In this document: piece after piece, positions 46,435 to 57,300 of the stretch | Layout of the letters: each line of letters opens with the position of its first letter | Numbering within the stretch: position 1 is the first letter of the stretch | Position numbers and translations under genes: made by a program | The notes under the pieces: generated by a model | What the model saw: only the letters and a program-made list of their open reading frames with translations | The model's database searches: none | Told to the model about the DNA's origin: nothing | Assembly (NCBI GenBank): GCA_013396995.1 | Contig: VWZP01008268.1 | Location: 273,104 to 337,103 of the forward strand | Length of the DNA: 64,000 bases | Origin: Dicaeum eximium | Taxonomy: Eukaryota; Chordata; Aves; Passeriformes; Dicaeidae | Reading direction: 5' to 3'

Positions 46435-46987
46435 TGTACTGGTTTTGGCTGGAATAATTTTCTTAATAGAAGTTTGTATGGGGTTATGTTTTGGGTTTGT
46501 GACCAGAACACAGTTGGTTACATAGGAGTGTTTTTGCTGTTGCTGGGTGGTGCTTTGCACTGCGTTGATGCCTTTTCTGTTTCTCACACTGCCCTGCTAG
46601 CACAAGAAGTTAACAAGAAGCTGGGAGAGGAAACGGGTGAGACAACTGATCAAAGGGCTGTGTCATGCTGTATGACATTGTCCTCAGCAGTTAAAGCTAG
46701 GGGAAAAAAGAGTGGTGTTTGGAATTATGTCTTTTGCAGTAACAGCTGTGTGTGGTGAAGCCCTGCTTTTCTGGAGGAATAGCTGAACACCTGCCTGTTG
46801 ACGGGAAATAGTGGATGACTTCCTTGTTTTGTCTTGCTTGTGCACGCAGCTTTTGCCTTCCAAATTAAACTGGTTTTATCTCAACCCAGAAGTTTTCTCA
46901 CTTTTACCATTCTGATTCTCTGACCCATCCCACAGGGTGAGGATGGCTTTGTGGCCCTGAGCTGCTTCCCAGGATTAACCCACAACA
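46435..46987 (+). mobile_element. Solo endogenous-retrovirus LTR with intact target duplications
   Basis: It begins TGTACTGGTTTTGGCTGGAA and ends GGATTAACCCACAACA, 553 bp, + strand. Perfect 5-bp duplications acagt flank it (46430-46434 and 46988-46992). It contains the segment GAGATGGC-like/CTGAACACCTGCCTG and ATTAAACTGGTTTTATCTCA that the - strand LTR at 21268-22299 also has, so both are one family. A 5-bp duplication fits ERVL-type integration. No viral coding sequence accompanies it. Confidence 0.88.
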
Positions 46988-47553
46988 ACAGTGTATGTTG
47001 GTCTCAAAACGTGATGTTACACCTGTCTTTTTTTAACCTAAAGCTAAATGAGATTTTGGCAAATATCTTAGCTTGTTGCGTATTCACAGAAGAGCAAGTC
47101 ACCTGCTCACAGACTGACCTCTTTGGAAAGCATGGTGATGAGAACATGGCAAGTTAGCTGGACAAGAATGGCAGACTTCACTTCTCTGGGGATAAGGAGC
47201 CATGCGTAGTAGTGGACAAAGCTGATTTTGCAGGAAGCAAGACGGAGGGAAGCGATGGTAACTCAGAAGATGGTGGCAGAAGATACCAAGGAGCCATGGA
47301 AAAGAACAGAGAGCAGAAGAGTGCACAGGTAACATGTAACATGGGTGGTACAAAGTGAATCTGGATCATCTAATTTAAAGGGGAAAGATGTCCAATTCCC
47401 CCTTCCCAATTTGTAACCAAAGCTGTAGACTGTGAACATTGGGCAGCTTGACTTTGGAATCCATTAACAGTGGCTTACCTCAGTTTGGGTCATGTAATTT
47501 GTTTTCATGGACAATAAAGGGTTTTTTGGATGGTTGGATTTTAGGAGATTTTT

Positions 47554-47573
47554 GTTGGTTGGTTGGTTGGTTT
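47554..47573 (+). repeat. Short (GGTT)n repeat
   Basis: Four to five GGTT units followed by further G/T-rich sequence to about 47630. Confidence 0.8.
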
Positions 47574-50500
47574 GATGATTTGGGGTTTTTTTGAAGGTTA
47601 TTTATTGTTTTGTTGGTTTTGTTGTTAATTTTCCTGAGTAATTACAAACACAGTGTAAATCCAAAGCAGATGATCAGTACAAGGAGTGCAAAGGGACTTC
47701 TCAGATACACCAAGAGTACCAGCCTCACTTTGTCTTCCTGCAGTGAAGCAGGTGAAAAGCCACTGATTTTACAGTTTTTTCTGGGCCCCAGTGGCTGAGG
47801 AATCAGTTTCTGCTTTGTGTTTGCTTCTGAACTGAACTGTACCATCCATGAAGGACTTTCCTGGTCAGAATTTTTGTAGCATTTAAAACACACTTTGCTG
47901 TATAAAATATACTGGCTTTGTGCTAATATATTTAAAGTGGTACAGTTGCCAGTGTGTATGCAATTCCCTAAGCATCAATATGTCAGAAATCAGTATGTTC
48001 ATGAAAAATCATTACAGTAGCTTGTACTGGGGAGAATCCTTTATTTCAGTTTGAATAAATTTGCAGTAAGGCTGTCCCCCTTGAAGTGTTTGTTTAAAAA
48101 TGACACCCCTAAGAAATATGGCTTATTAGATATAAGAGTTGAATGTAGTTTAGCTTCTAGATAAGGCCTGGCTTATTTCATGCAATTCAGGAAAGCCGAG
48201 GCAGTGATTTGCCAGCATTACAGGCTAGTAATACAACTGTGGTTTTCCCTTGTATTTTTTGACAGAGCAGTTATGCATGGGTTTTCATAGGCCCTCAAAA
48301 TGTGATTTCTGCTTGGAAAAACTGTTCAAGCCACCAAGGCAGAAGAGCCCACACCGCTGTATGCTTGTTAATATACCTTGATCTAATATACCTTACATCT
48401 GTGTCTTCTGAAACTTTTCCTGCTGTCTTTCTGGCCCCTGTCCATTAGCCAGTAGAGAAAGAAAAAGCCGTTGAGAAGTCCAAGACTTTTCTGTGCACCT
48501 TTTTAGCACAGTGTTGGAAGGGTTCTGATATTGTCTGTGCTCTTTGGTTTATTTCCCCACGCATTCTGAATTCCAAGAGGGCATTGTTGGATCTTGTAAT
48601 GGTGAACTGCCCTTATGTACTCAGTGATTCTCCTTGAGCTGTAGTTTATACATTCCATTTCCTTTGTACCTTGTGTTTCACAGTGCAGACCCACAGGCAT
48701 TGCATGGCCTAAGAGGCAGTAGACAGTATGAAGCAGAGACTGATGAGGTTTGATATGAAAAGTGATATGATGTTTATCAATCATCAATTGAAGGTCACAA
48801 GCCAGTAAAAGTACAGAAATCATTGTAGCAATTTCAAAAATACAAGCTGAAAGTAATAGGGAGTCTAGCTTTCCCCAAAAGCCATGAATGAACCAGAAAA
48901 ATACTGTGTGTAATCATAGAGAAATAAATGTCTGTTGAGGATTATAACTGATGGCAGACAAGACCTTCTCTTTTTGAAATGGTAGTATTTCCACAATACC
49001 TGTGGAAGTCTTTGAGAAGGTGTTTTTTTGGGGGTGAGAGAGTTTCTCAGCTGAGGAGAGCATGGCAGTGAAAGCATGGTAGCTGAAAAATTCTTGCCAT
49101 TGGGAAAGCTTCCTCTCCTTCAAGGGAGTCCCATAAAGAGTACTTGAGTAAGTACAGTGTTCTGACAATTGGGCATTTGCATTAAGTTACTGCTGAAGAA
49201 ATTTTTCCAATGTGGCTGAGCAGTGTGAGGAAGTCAGCCTGAAAGAAGCTTTGTTTCCAAAGCAAAAGTCATTGAGAAAGTAGTGGTTGTTACAGAGTTC
49301 TGATGCATAAATGAAACCTCACAGAGTCTTTAGCCCTGGAAGTGTGAGTGCTGAACAACGTTGTTATAGACTCCTAGGGAGATCAAAATTATTCAGGTCG
49401 CCCAGCAGGCAGATTCAGAGAGCCAGCCTTCCTTGTATGAAGCTTTCTGAACTATTCTGCAGGCATTTAACTAGACTGTTCGGACATTTTGTGGCATATT
49501 TCCTTTCTTTTGTCCTTGGTAGAGAGGAAAAATGAAAATACAGGAAACCCTTACAACCTTGTAAAAATTGTGCTTTCGGAATCAGCAGTGTCACACTTCC
49601 CCATGCCACTACTGCCAACACCTCTGTGGTGCACCCAAGACTTTGCATGACGTACCCATTCCTAACCAAAATTTATACCACTCCTGTGAGACCTATCTGT
49701 ACAATGTACAGTGGTTAGTGGTTAGAAACATCCCTCTAAGGCCCTCTCTACACTGGGCAGATTTTGGTAGCTGTTCAAATTACAACACTAAAACCAAATA
49801 TTAAAAGGTTTAAGATGAAGAATGGTAAATTTGTGGAAAGTTTTTTATGATGAGATTGCAAGGGAGTGAGGCCAGTGCCACAGTCCTGTGTCCCTTATAA
49901 AATCAATGACAAGCTGAAAAAAAAAACTTATGCTGAGGTTTTTTAATCTGTCCTTTAGCCATCCAACACAAGAAAACTCCAACTCAGCATTGAGTAAAAT
50001 CTGGAAGCTACTTACAAGTTTTGTTCCAGCTGCAGATGGCAATCTTCCACCCACTTGTCCCTGCCTGCATTGCTGGAAGGTTACGTGTTCCCTCGGGCTC
50101 ATGGTGCAGTCATATCCAAGCACCCTGCCCATGTACCTGGTTAAGTTAGTTCCTGTAAGTGGGTGCTTTCAGTAACTGTGATGCCAGTGACTCTGCATCT
50201 CAGGGAGCTTTGTGGCACAGGGTACTTTGCCTTTCCCTCTTTCAGAGGCCGAGCAGATGCTTTTTACCCCCATACACCAGCAAACCCTCCGAAGCCGCGG
50301 AAAGCTCAAGGCAGCAGTGTGGCTGCAGAGTCCACAGCGTGGCTGCAGCATCATTTGCTCACTGAGCAGCTGCACAGTGTGAGGGACAGCACCATTCTGA
50401 GCTCAAAAGCCATGGAGCAGTGGGAGACAGACTTCTTGGGAGCTGGAGCAAGCAGGTGATGGGACACTTTTTCCTGAGTACAAGTTGTGTCTCTGTCTCC

Positions 50501-50651
50501 CTGCTGTGTCAGTAGAATGAAAGCCTGGGAAAACACCCTGGAAAAGTAGAGAAAGACAACCCAAGCTACATGATGACTAGCAACACTAAGACCTTTGAAG
50601 CTGATTCACACACTGCTCAAACCATGGATTTCATAATATGCAGGTTTGTTG

Positions 50652-50752
50652 TTTTTGTGGTTTTTTTTTTTTGTTTTTTTTTGGTTTGTTTTTTTTTGTT
50701 TTTTTTTTTTTTTTTTTTTTTGTTTTTTTTTTTTTTTTTTTTTTTTTTTTTG
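50652..50752. repeat. Long poly-T tract (poly-A on the KLF9 strand)
   Basis: About 100 bp of almost pure T with a few G interruptions. It lies just downstream of the KLF9 polyadenylation signals, so it would be read as A-rich on the KLF9 strand. Long phenylalanine-rich frames over it are artefacts. Confidence 0.95.
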
Positions 50753-50819
50753 GTGGTCATTCAGGCTGGTTTACATGTCCACTGCTTCACTTCAGTCATT
50801 CAAGACAATATTTGGGGTT

Positions 50820-50840
50820 TTTATTCCTTTTTTCTTTATT
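50820..50840 (-). terminator. KLF9: Candidate KLF9 polyadenylation signals
   Basis: Two AATAAA hexamers on the - strand, at 50835-50840 and 50820-50825, 10 bp apart. They follow the T/A-rich end of the 3' UTR and precede the poly-A/T tract. Confidence 0.65.
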
Positions 50841-50851
50841 TGGACAATATA

Positions 50852-50867
50852 TATATACATATGTACA
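50852..50867 (-). promoter_or_regulatory. Tandem Pumilio response elements in KLF9 3' UTR
   Basis: On the - strand TGTACATA is immediately followed by TGTATATA, both exact TGTANATA motifs, 12 nt upstream of the nearest polyadenylation signal. Further exact copies lie at 52493-52500 and 53894-53901. Confidence 0.65.
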
Positions 50868-53800
50868 AAAACACCTATGCCTACTTTTTTTTTCTTTTCC
50901 TTTTTTTACAATTTCATGTGATTTACAAAACAGGACAGCAAAATAACTTATAAAGAATACGAATACTGTACAAAAATAAAACTGATTAAACTGCTGGGAC
51001 TTGGTATTTTACAGTGTTACAGATCACTGGTTTGTAGAACAGCATTTTGAAGTATGTGTCCAGTCTGGTGTATGCTGGCCTAAGTCCATCTGCAAGCTGA
51101 AAACAGATCTGTAATGTTGGTCATGAAGGAAGTTCAAGAAGAAGTATGTTATATAGCTATACCTTTAAATCCATGACTTCTCTATACTAATGGACTTTCT
51201 TAATCAAGGAAAGGAGCTGTCCTAACTTCAGCGCTATTATGTACTTCCAAAATAGTACAACAAGTACATACAGTATTAGAGAACCTGATTTTCCTTTTCT
51301 TTTCCAACACCTGCAACACTATTCAAAACTTAACTTCAAGATGCAAGGATCTAACCTGCAGTTTTAGGTGTTAAAGCCATTGTTTGCTTTTACTGAAACA
51401 AAAAAAACCAAACCAAATGAACAAAACAGTACAATGATATCCCCAAACCTGGTAATTTCCAATGCATTCTCTTAGAGATTAATGAATCACATTAATCCTG
51501 TCTGTCCAATGCTGAAATACAGCATACACTACCATTTAGGAAGGGTTTTTTTCAGAAACAGGATCTCGTCGCTGGCAGTGGTGACACATGCCTTGCATGT
51601 CCCATTGTCCCATGGACTAAAGTACCTCCCGCCTATTTCAGACTTTGCAGGAACATTTCTTTAAGTGTGCATTCTACCCCAAATACACAACATGGATACC
51701 ATAAAGCTGGTCATTTACTTCCACGTATCAGTTAATCCTGGTAGCTAAGTGACCAAAATGCTTACATACTGATTTAGGAGCTGCTTATCAGCTGTGGCTT
51801 CTAGTTGTGGTTGACTGGATGTGACGATCTCTTGTATTTCACAGGATCAGGCTTTAATTTTCCAAGTGCTGCATTTGTCCCACAAAATGGCAACAATCCA
51901 GACTGCAGGATGGAGACTTGAAATCTAGCTTGATCTTCAGAGAGAAGAACAAAGACGGACAGAGATGCACCTTTGAATCTCATCGGGCTGCTCATGGCCC
52001 TGACCCTACTCCACAAGGCAGCATTAACAGTACTGGTAAGCAGAATACTTTCTGTATTTCTTGATCAGTAAAAACACCAACCCTACCAGGTTTTATTACA
52101 AATAACCTATGTCCCTATTACTCAATCTGAATACGAGAAATTAAAGTTTGGTTTCTAAAATAAATGTTTCAAAAAGCTGAAACGGAGGTAGAAAGTGTGC
52201 TTGGTTTCCTGATGTCTTCACTGAAGAAAACACATCCCTTTTTATTCCACAGACTGTTCAATATCCCCAATGCTTTAAAAGAAGTTCTCTTCACATAGAT
52301 AAAATCTATCATGAACTACACAGGTAAAAACACAGTATGCAAACTGATTTCTAATGCTGAAAGCCATATACAACTGTAGAGGAAAGCACTCTACTCTCCG
52401 AGTTAATTTTTTATGTTTGTTTCTAGGAAGCAAGCTTTTTATCAGATAAAACAACAAGATACTGTAATTGCACGTGTGCTAACAAGATCTTTTATGTACA
52501 GAATTTTACAAGATCACCTAAATTCATCTGCAGTGGAGACACTTTAGGTTTCAGTGTAAATACTCACAAAATGAATTTGGCCCTAAGTCTCTAGTAGGGC
52601 TGCACCTCCCCTTCCTCTTCTGGAGGAAGGGGTAAAAACCAAACAGAAGAACATTTCTGGAAAAAAAATAATGTGTTAACAGAATTCTTCCCCTTTATGC
52701 AGCTGAGGAGGGGAAAAAATATATCACTGATAACCTCTTAAATTTCATGCTTTCAACATTAAGAAACTTGAAATATTCACTAATGATCACATCTAAAAGT
52801 TTTCATTCAGTGATCTTTCTGTTCCTTTTAAAGATCAAAAAAACCAGCTTTAAAATAAAAGTTAACATTGCTTTTATCAGCATTTGATGTGCCATGCATG
52901 ACACAGATACAAAGTACTAAGAGAAGCTTATGTCATAAAGGAGTATTGCAAGACACCTTCTGTATTTCAAATTAGCTTGTGGTATTCCCCCATACTCCAG
53001 AGAAAGAGCAATCAAGAGACACAGGAGCCCTTCCAAAGTGCTCCTTACAGTAATTTTAGGTGTTTCCATTAGCAGAGTGCTCTTAAGAAAAGGTCTACTC
53101 TCTCCATAAACACACACAATTCCCATAGGACTCCAAGGGAGTTAGGCCATGGTATGAAGAGAATAAATCTTTAAGGCAAGTGTAGGAAGAGAAGAAGCCT
53201 TTAAAAAAGCAGCATTTTGTACAGATGGTAGCTGCTTTGTGCACCCATTCAAACAAACCACAGCAGAATAAAGCACTGTTAGTGGCATTTCTGTAGTACA
53301 GTACTGTATTACTGACAAGTTAAGTATGGGATCATATGAGAGACATTTGCTTCAGCTCCCACATGCCCGCCACGTTATCTAGGCTGAGTTGTATTTTTCC
53401 AGGTAAGTGAATAACAGAGCTAAATACACACACAGCCAGAAAATTACTGAGCTCTTTATGGGGATTTTTTTGCTTAAAGTATCTTCTTGAATCATACATG
53501 TTTTTACTGGAAAAGTCCAGCTGATATTCAAAAGTATAGTTAATACAAAGAAAAATTAAAAATACCTATTTACGTTAATGGACCTTATCGAGTATAAATT
53601 CACCTTATCTCAGTATATCATTCAGATACTATTGGTAACATATGTAATGTTTCTCTTAATAGTCTCTTTAAGTGCAGGATTGCAGAAGATACACAGAAGT
53701 AAACCCATTTCTACAATGTGCTATGGAGTTTTTATCTCAGTTATTTATGTGACTCGGAAAGTGTTTTTACTCAACGGACTCTAAATACAAGCAGCATTAC

Positions 53801-54161
53801 ACTGTTCAACAAAACATGTTCATGACACAGCAATCACAAAGACTCTGGGGTCATGCTACTGTGGTGGCACAGGCCAGCCCGCCCAGTCCTATCTATGTAC
53901 ACCAGTATCAACGCGTTACACTGGAGAGGCGGCCGCCTCCTCTCACCCCACAGTCCACTTGTTCCCGACTTGTGCTCAGGGCAGAGCCAGGAGGTGGAGG
54001 ATGGGGAGTGGGATACTGAGATATTTTAATGCCGGCTACATGTGCTTTTGGACAGCGAGGGTGACCGGCGCCGCAGTGGATGCTCGTGTTCCGGCACCAC
54101 TGCCTGCATCCTCGCCGCAGCCCGCCTCTGCCCCACTCCTCCCCCGGGGCCAGCCCTGCCT

Positions 54162-54394
54162 TCACAAGGAGCTGCTGGAGCTGGACTTCTTGGATCGCTT
54201 GATCATGCTGGGGTGGAATTCGGTGTGGCGGCGGGCGTGCTTGGTCAGGTGGTCGCTCCGCATGAAGCGCTTCTCGCAGAGCGGGCAGCGGAACTGCTTC
54301 TCACCGGTGTGGGTTCGGTAGTGCCGCGTGAGCTCATCGGAGCGGGAGAACTTCTTAAGGCAGTCGGGCCACGTGCAGGGGAATGGTCGCTCAC
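54162..54394 (-). CDS. KLF9: KLF9, final coding exon (zinc fingers 2 and 3)
   Basis: KLF9 (BTEB1) is a nuclear Krueppel-like factor that binds GC and CACCC boxes and responds to thyroid and glucocorticoid hormones. This exon gives the last 77 residues of a protein of about 244. It starts in phase after a TTCCCCACAG acceptor and completes a glycine codon of the TGERPF linker. Finger 2 is C-x4-C-x12-H-x3-H with helix RSDELTR; the TGEKQF linker follows; finger 3 is C-x2-C-x12-H-x3-H with RSDHLTK. The tail EFHPSMIKRSKK is KLF9-specific and distinguishes it from KLF13/14/16. The protein ends in a serine run, SSSSSSL, where mammals have an alanine/asparagine-containing end. Finger 1 and the N-terminal half are in exon 1, outside the window. 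The coding exon is GC-rich compared with its surroundings. Confidence 0.96.
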
Positions 54395-57300
54395 CTGTGG
54401 GGAAGGAAGGATGACAAGAGATTTTGGGGGGCAGGGGTAATGCAGATCGGCACATGCCGGCTTCGCCGAGGAGCCGGAGAACATGCTGCTGAGGGAAAAA
54501 AGCTGCTTTTGTTTCCTGCCGCGGTGCCAGCGTCTGTGGAGCTGTTGATAACTCACTTCATCAGGTTTCACTCTCACCTCCAGTAGAAGCCAAAAACCCT
54601 TCCAAACACATGAAACTCACATTCTAGTGCAGAACCTTACATGACCCGAAGACTGTCAAAACAAGATATGAGCTCTGCCTTTGCCGGTATGTTTTTCATA
54701 TTGGTCTCACTACAGTAGCTTGGCAAAGGTGTGCCAGAATTATTCCTCTGACACTTCCATTCTACTGAATTATTTGTAACAGTTAGAAAATGATTTTTAA
54801 AAAAATCCTTTTCCTAGGACAAGTCATTCCAGCCAGGAAGAACTGAGTGGGGAGGCATCTGGGAGAACAGTGAAGCCTCAGGGCTGGAAACATGTAGGGA
54901 AAAACTGCTGCACCTGCAGAGGGAAGTCCCATGCTCCCACTTCAGCCCTTCCTCTGGAAATCCAAGGTATTCCAGCAAGTATCAATCTCTTATACAGCCG
55001 ATATGAAGACAGGAAACACACTTCATTGTTCTCACTCTACTGGAATAAACGTTTTCTATAATGATGAAAAACAAGCCCAAACAGCTTAACCTAAACAACA
55101 CCACAACTTTGCTTTTACAAAACAAGGGTGCAAGGATTGAAGAGCACTCCACATCCCTACAGTTCACCTCTGTGGGTTGCACAGGCTTTGCCTTCAGGCA
55201 CAAACACAGTGCCTCCGGAGCAGTAAGGCTGACCCTAGTACACAGCACAGATGGAAACTGAAGGTGTTTAAGTTCACACAAAAGCTTTCCACCACACACT
55301 GCTGCAGGTTTGATCCCTTAATTTACTTTCTTCAGAGCCTCCTGAAAGGAATATAAATGGCAGCTCTGTGACAGCTATTTATAGTCAACCATGAAATATA
55401 AAAAATATCCTAGAAGTTTTCCAGCTTGGAAGAGTTGGAAAGGAACTCAGGAACTCCAATATTTCTTGGTACTGTGAGGTTTGGCACAACAGGTGAGCTC
55501 ATTTTACATTCAAACATCGACAAAAAAGGAGTGATTTACAAAGTGGGTCCTAGAGTTCTCCCCAGACAAAACAGAAGAGACAAAAAGCTACAGACTTGAA
55601 TGAACAGCCCTGAAGCCTGGAGGACTACAATGAGTAGAAAGTATGGTAGAGTTGCAGGGAAGGACTCACTGATGGCATTCAAAAAGCCAAAGAAGCATAA
55701 GGACAGGCAAGGTAAGCTGAGGTGTAGTTACACCAGGGGCCCTGAAAGCCCTAGGAAGCTTCCCTGAGTAATGCTTCACTGTTTGGGCTCCTAATTATTT
55801 GTGCTCCTTAACAGGCAGCTTCCCTGTTCCAGACGAGCCAGGGTGCCACGGAGCTGAGCTGGATAAGTGGGACTGCACGTGTCACAGCACAGCCCTGTGG
55901 CTGCTGCCCCCGTGCTCGCCTCCTTCGCCTCGTGGCCACGCTGGTTCTTGGTCAGGGGAGCAGGATGGAGCAGAGGAAGTCAGGCCAGCTGCCTGCCCAA
56001 GCCAGGTGGAGTCAGACCTGCCAGCCATCGCGAGCCAGGGGTATTTGTTTGTTATAAACACATTCCTTGGTTCCCTGATGTAAGCTTTTAGAAACGGTTC
56101 GAAGGCCTCCTGAACAACCACCGCCTGTATAAAACAAATTAATTAAAGCAGTATGTAGGGTCACGTGTGCATGAACGCCATGGCTGCAGCTGCAGTGGAG
56201 CAGCACCGGGAGCTGTACAGAGCCCTCACAACACCACCTCTGCCCGGTGCCAGCCCTCAGCATCTGAGGCAAGCCTTTCGCCTGTGCTGCTCTTTTGCAA
56301 TCTATCTCATGGTTTCTGTCACAGCTCCTGGAAGCAGGTGGCAGTGGGAGGTGCAGAACAGCTTTCTTGCTCCCCCTGGGAGCGTGGGAGGAGTGCTATA
56401 CATCTTGCACGTGTGGAGCCATCTAGTATATGCCTCTGTGTCAGGCACTTACACCCCAGAGCAGTGGGAGCAACTGAGGCATCCTGCCTTATCCCTGGAA
56501 ACCACATTTCCAACCATCTACCTCAGGACAGCTCTTCAGTCTGTGGAAGTGCCCAACTCAACAGGGAGATTAGGTGCCTAGGCTGGATAACAGGCATCGG
56601 TCTTTGGGGAGCAGAACCTACATTTTAGGCATAGTAGTAGTATCCAACCTGAGTGTCTGAAAGAAGTGTTTAAAATCTGGCCTCAAGCAGCCCTTAAGAA
56701 ACTGAACTCCTCCCCCATGCCCTCCTGGAATTTCACCTGGGAAGATAAAATGAAGCCCTGATTCTGGAAATCCCTCTGACACATGACAGGAGCAGCATGA
56801 CCTCCATCATCACTACCCACACACCCACTGCACGTGCCAGGGGAAAGCACTCTAAGGTTATGCAGTGTAACCACAAAGCTTTAGGGGAAGGCAGGGCTTG
56901 CTCAGGATTGCCTGAGGATCACCTCAGCTGCTGTGCCTTTGGTACTGTACTCTGCAGGGAATCAGCCCTGGGCCCAGCTGGGGGAGGACACAAAGGCTGC
57001 AGGAGCCTGGCATGGTGCAGTGACACCTTGCTACCAACAGGAAAGCTGCTGTGCATGAGGACAGAGACACAGCCGGGATCGTGGCCAGAGATGGGTGGCC
57101 ACGCTCCCTTGGAGGCACCCGGACGCCACCAGCACTGCCCCCATCCACGGCAGAGCTCCAAGTACAGTAGTAAAGAATGACTTCACCACCCCAGCAATAC
57201 AAACCTGCAGAAGCTGTCACAGCCACTTTGGAAGTGCCTATATGAAAGTAAGAACAATCCCTGACACCTGGATGCATTAAACTCCATGCTTCTCAGAGCA

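Larger units (their letters stand above)
44401..50640. other. Intergenic region between convergent SMC5 and KLF9
   Basis: No protein gene recognised. It contains the truncated LTR (about 45340-45540), the complete solo LTR (46435-46987) and a GGTT repeat (47554-47573). A frame at 50163-50459 is open for 98 codons but matches no family I know. Confidence 0.7.
50800..54161 (-). other. KLF9: KLF9 3' UTR
   Basis: About 3.3 kb between the KLF9 stop and two - strand AATAAA signals (complement of TTTATT at 50835-50840 and 50820-50825), close to the several-kilobase 3' UTR known for mammalian KLF9. It is AT-rich and free of recognisable transposons, unlike the adjacent intergenic DNA. It holds four Pumilio-type TGTANATA sites on the - strand. 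The distal end is inferred from the signals. Confidence 0.75.

Noticed and set aside
50163..50459. 98-codon frame in the SMC5-KLF9 gap
   Set aside because: No recognisable domain or homologue, two overlapping frames are equally long, and no splice or promoter support is visible.
50570..50953. Three overlapping phenylalanine-rich reading frames
   Set aside because: They are translations of the poly-T tract.
53959..54586. Long + strand frames opposite KLF9
   Set aside because: They are antisense shadows of the GC-rich zinc-finger exon.
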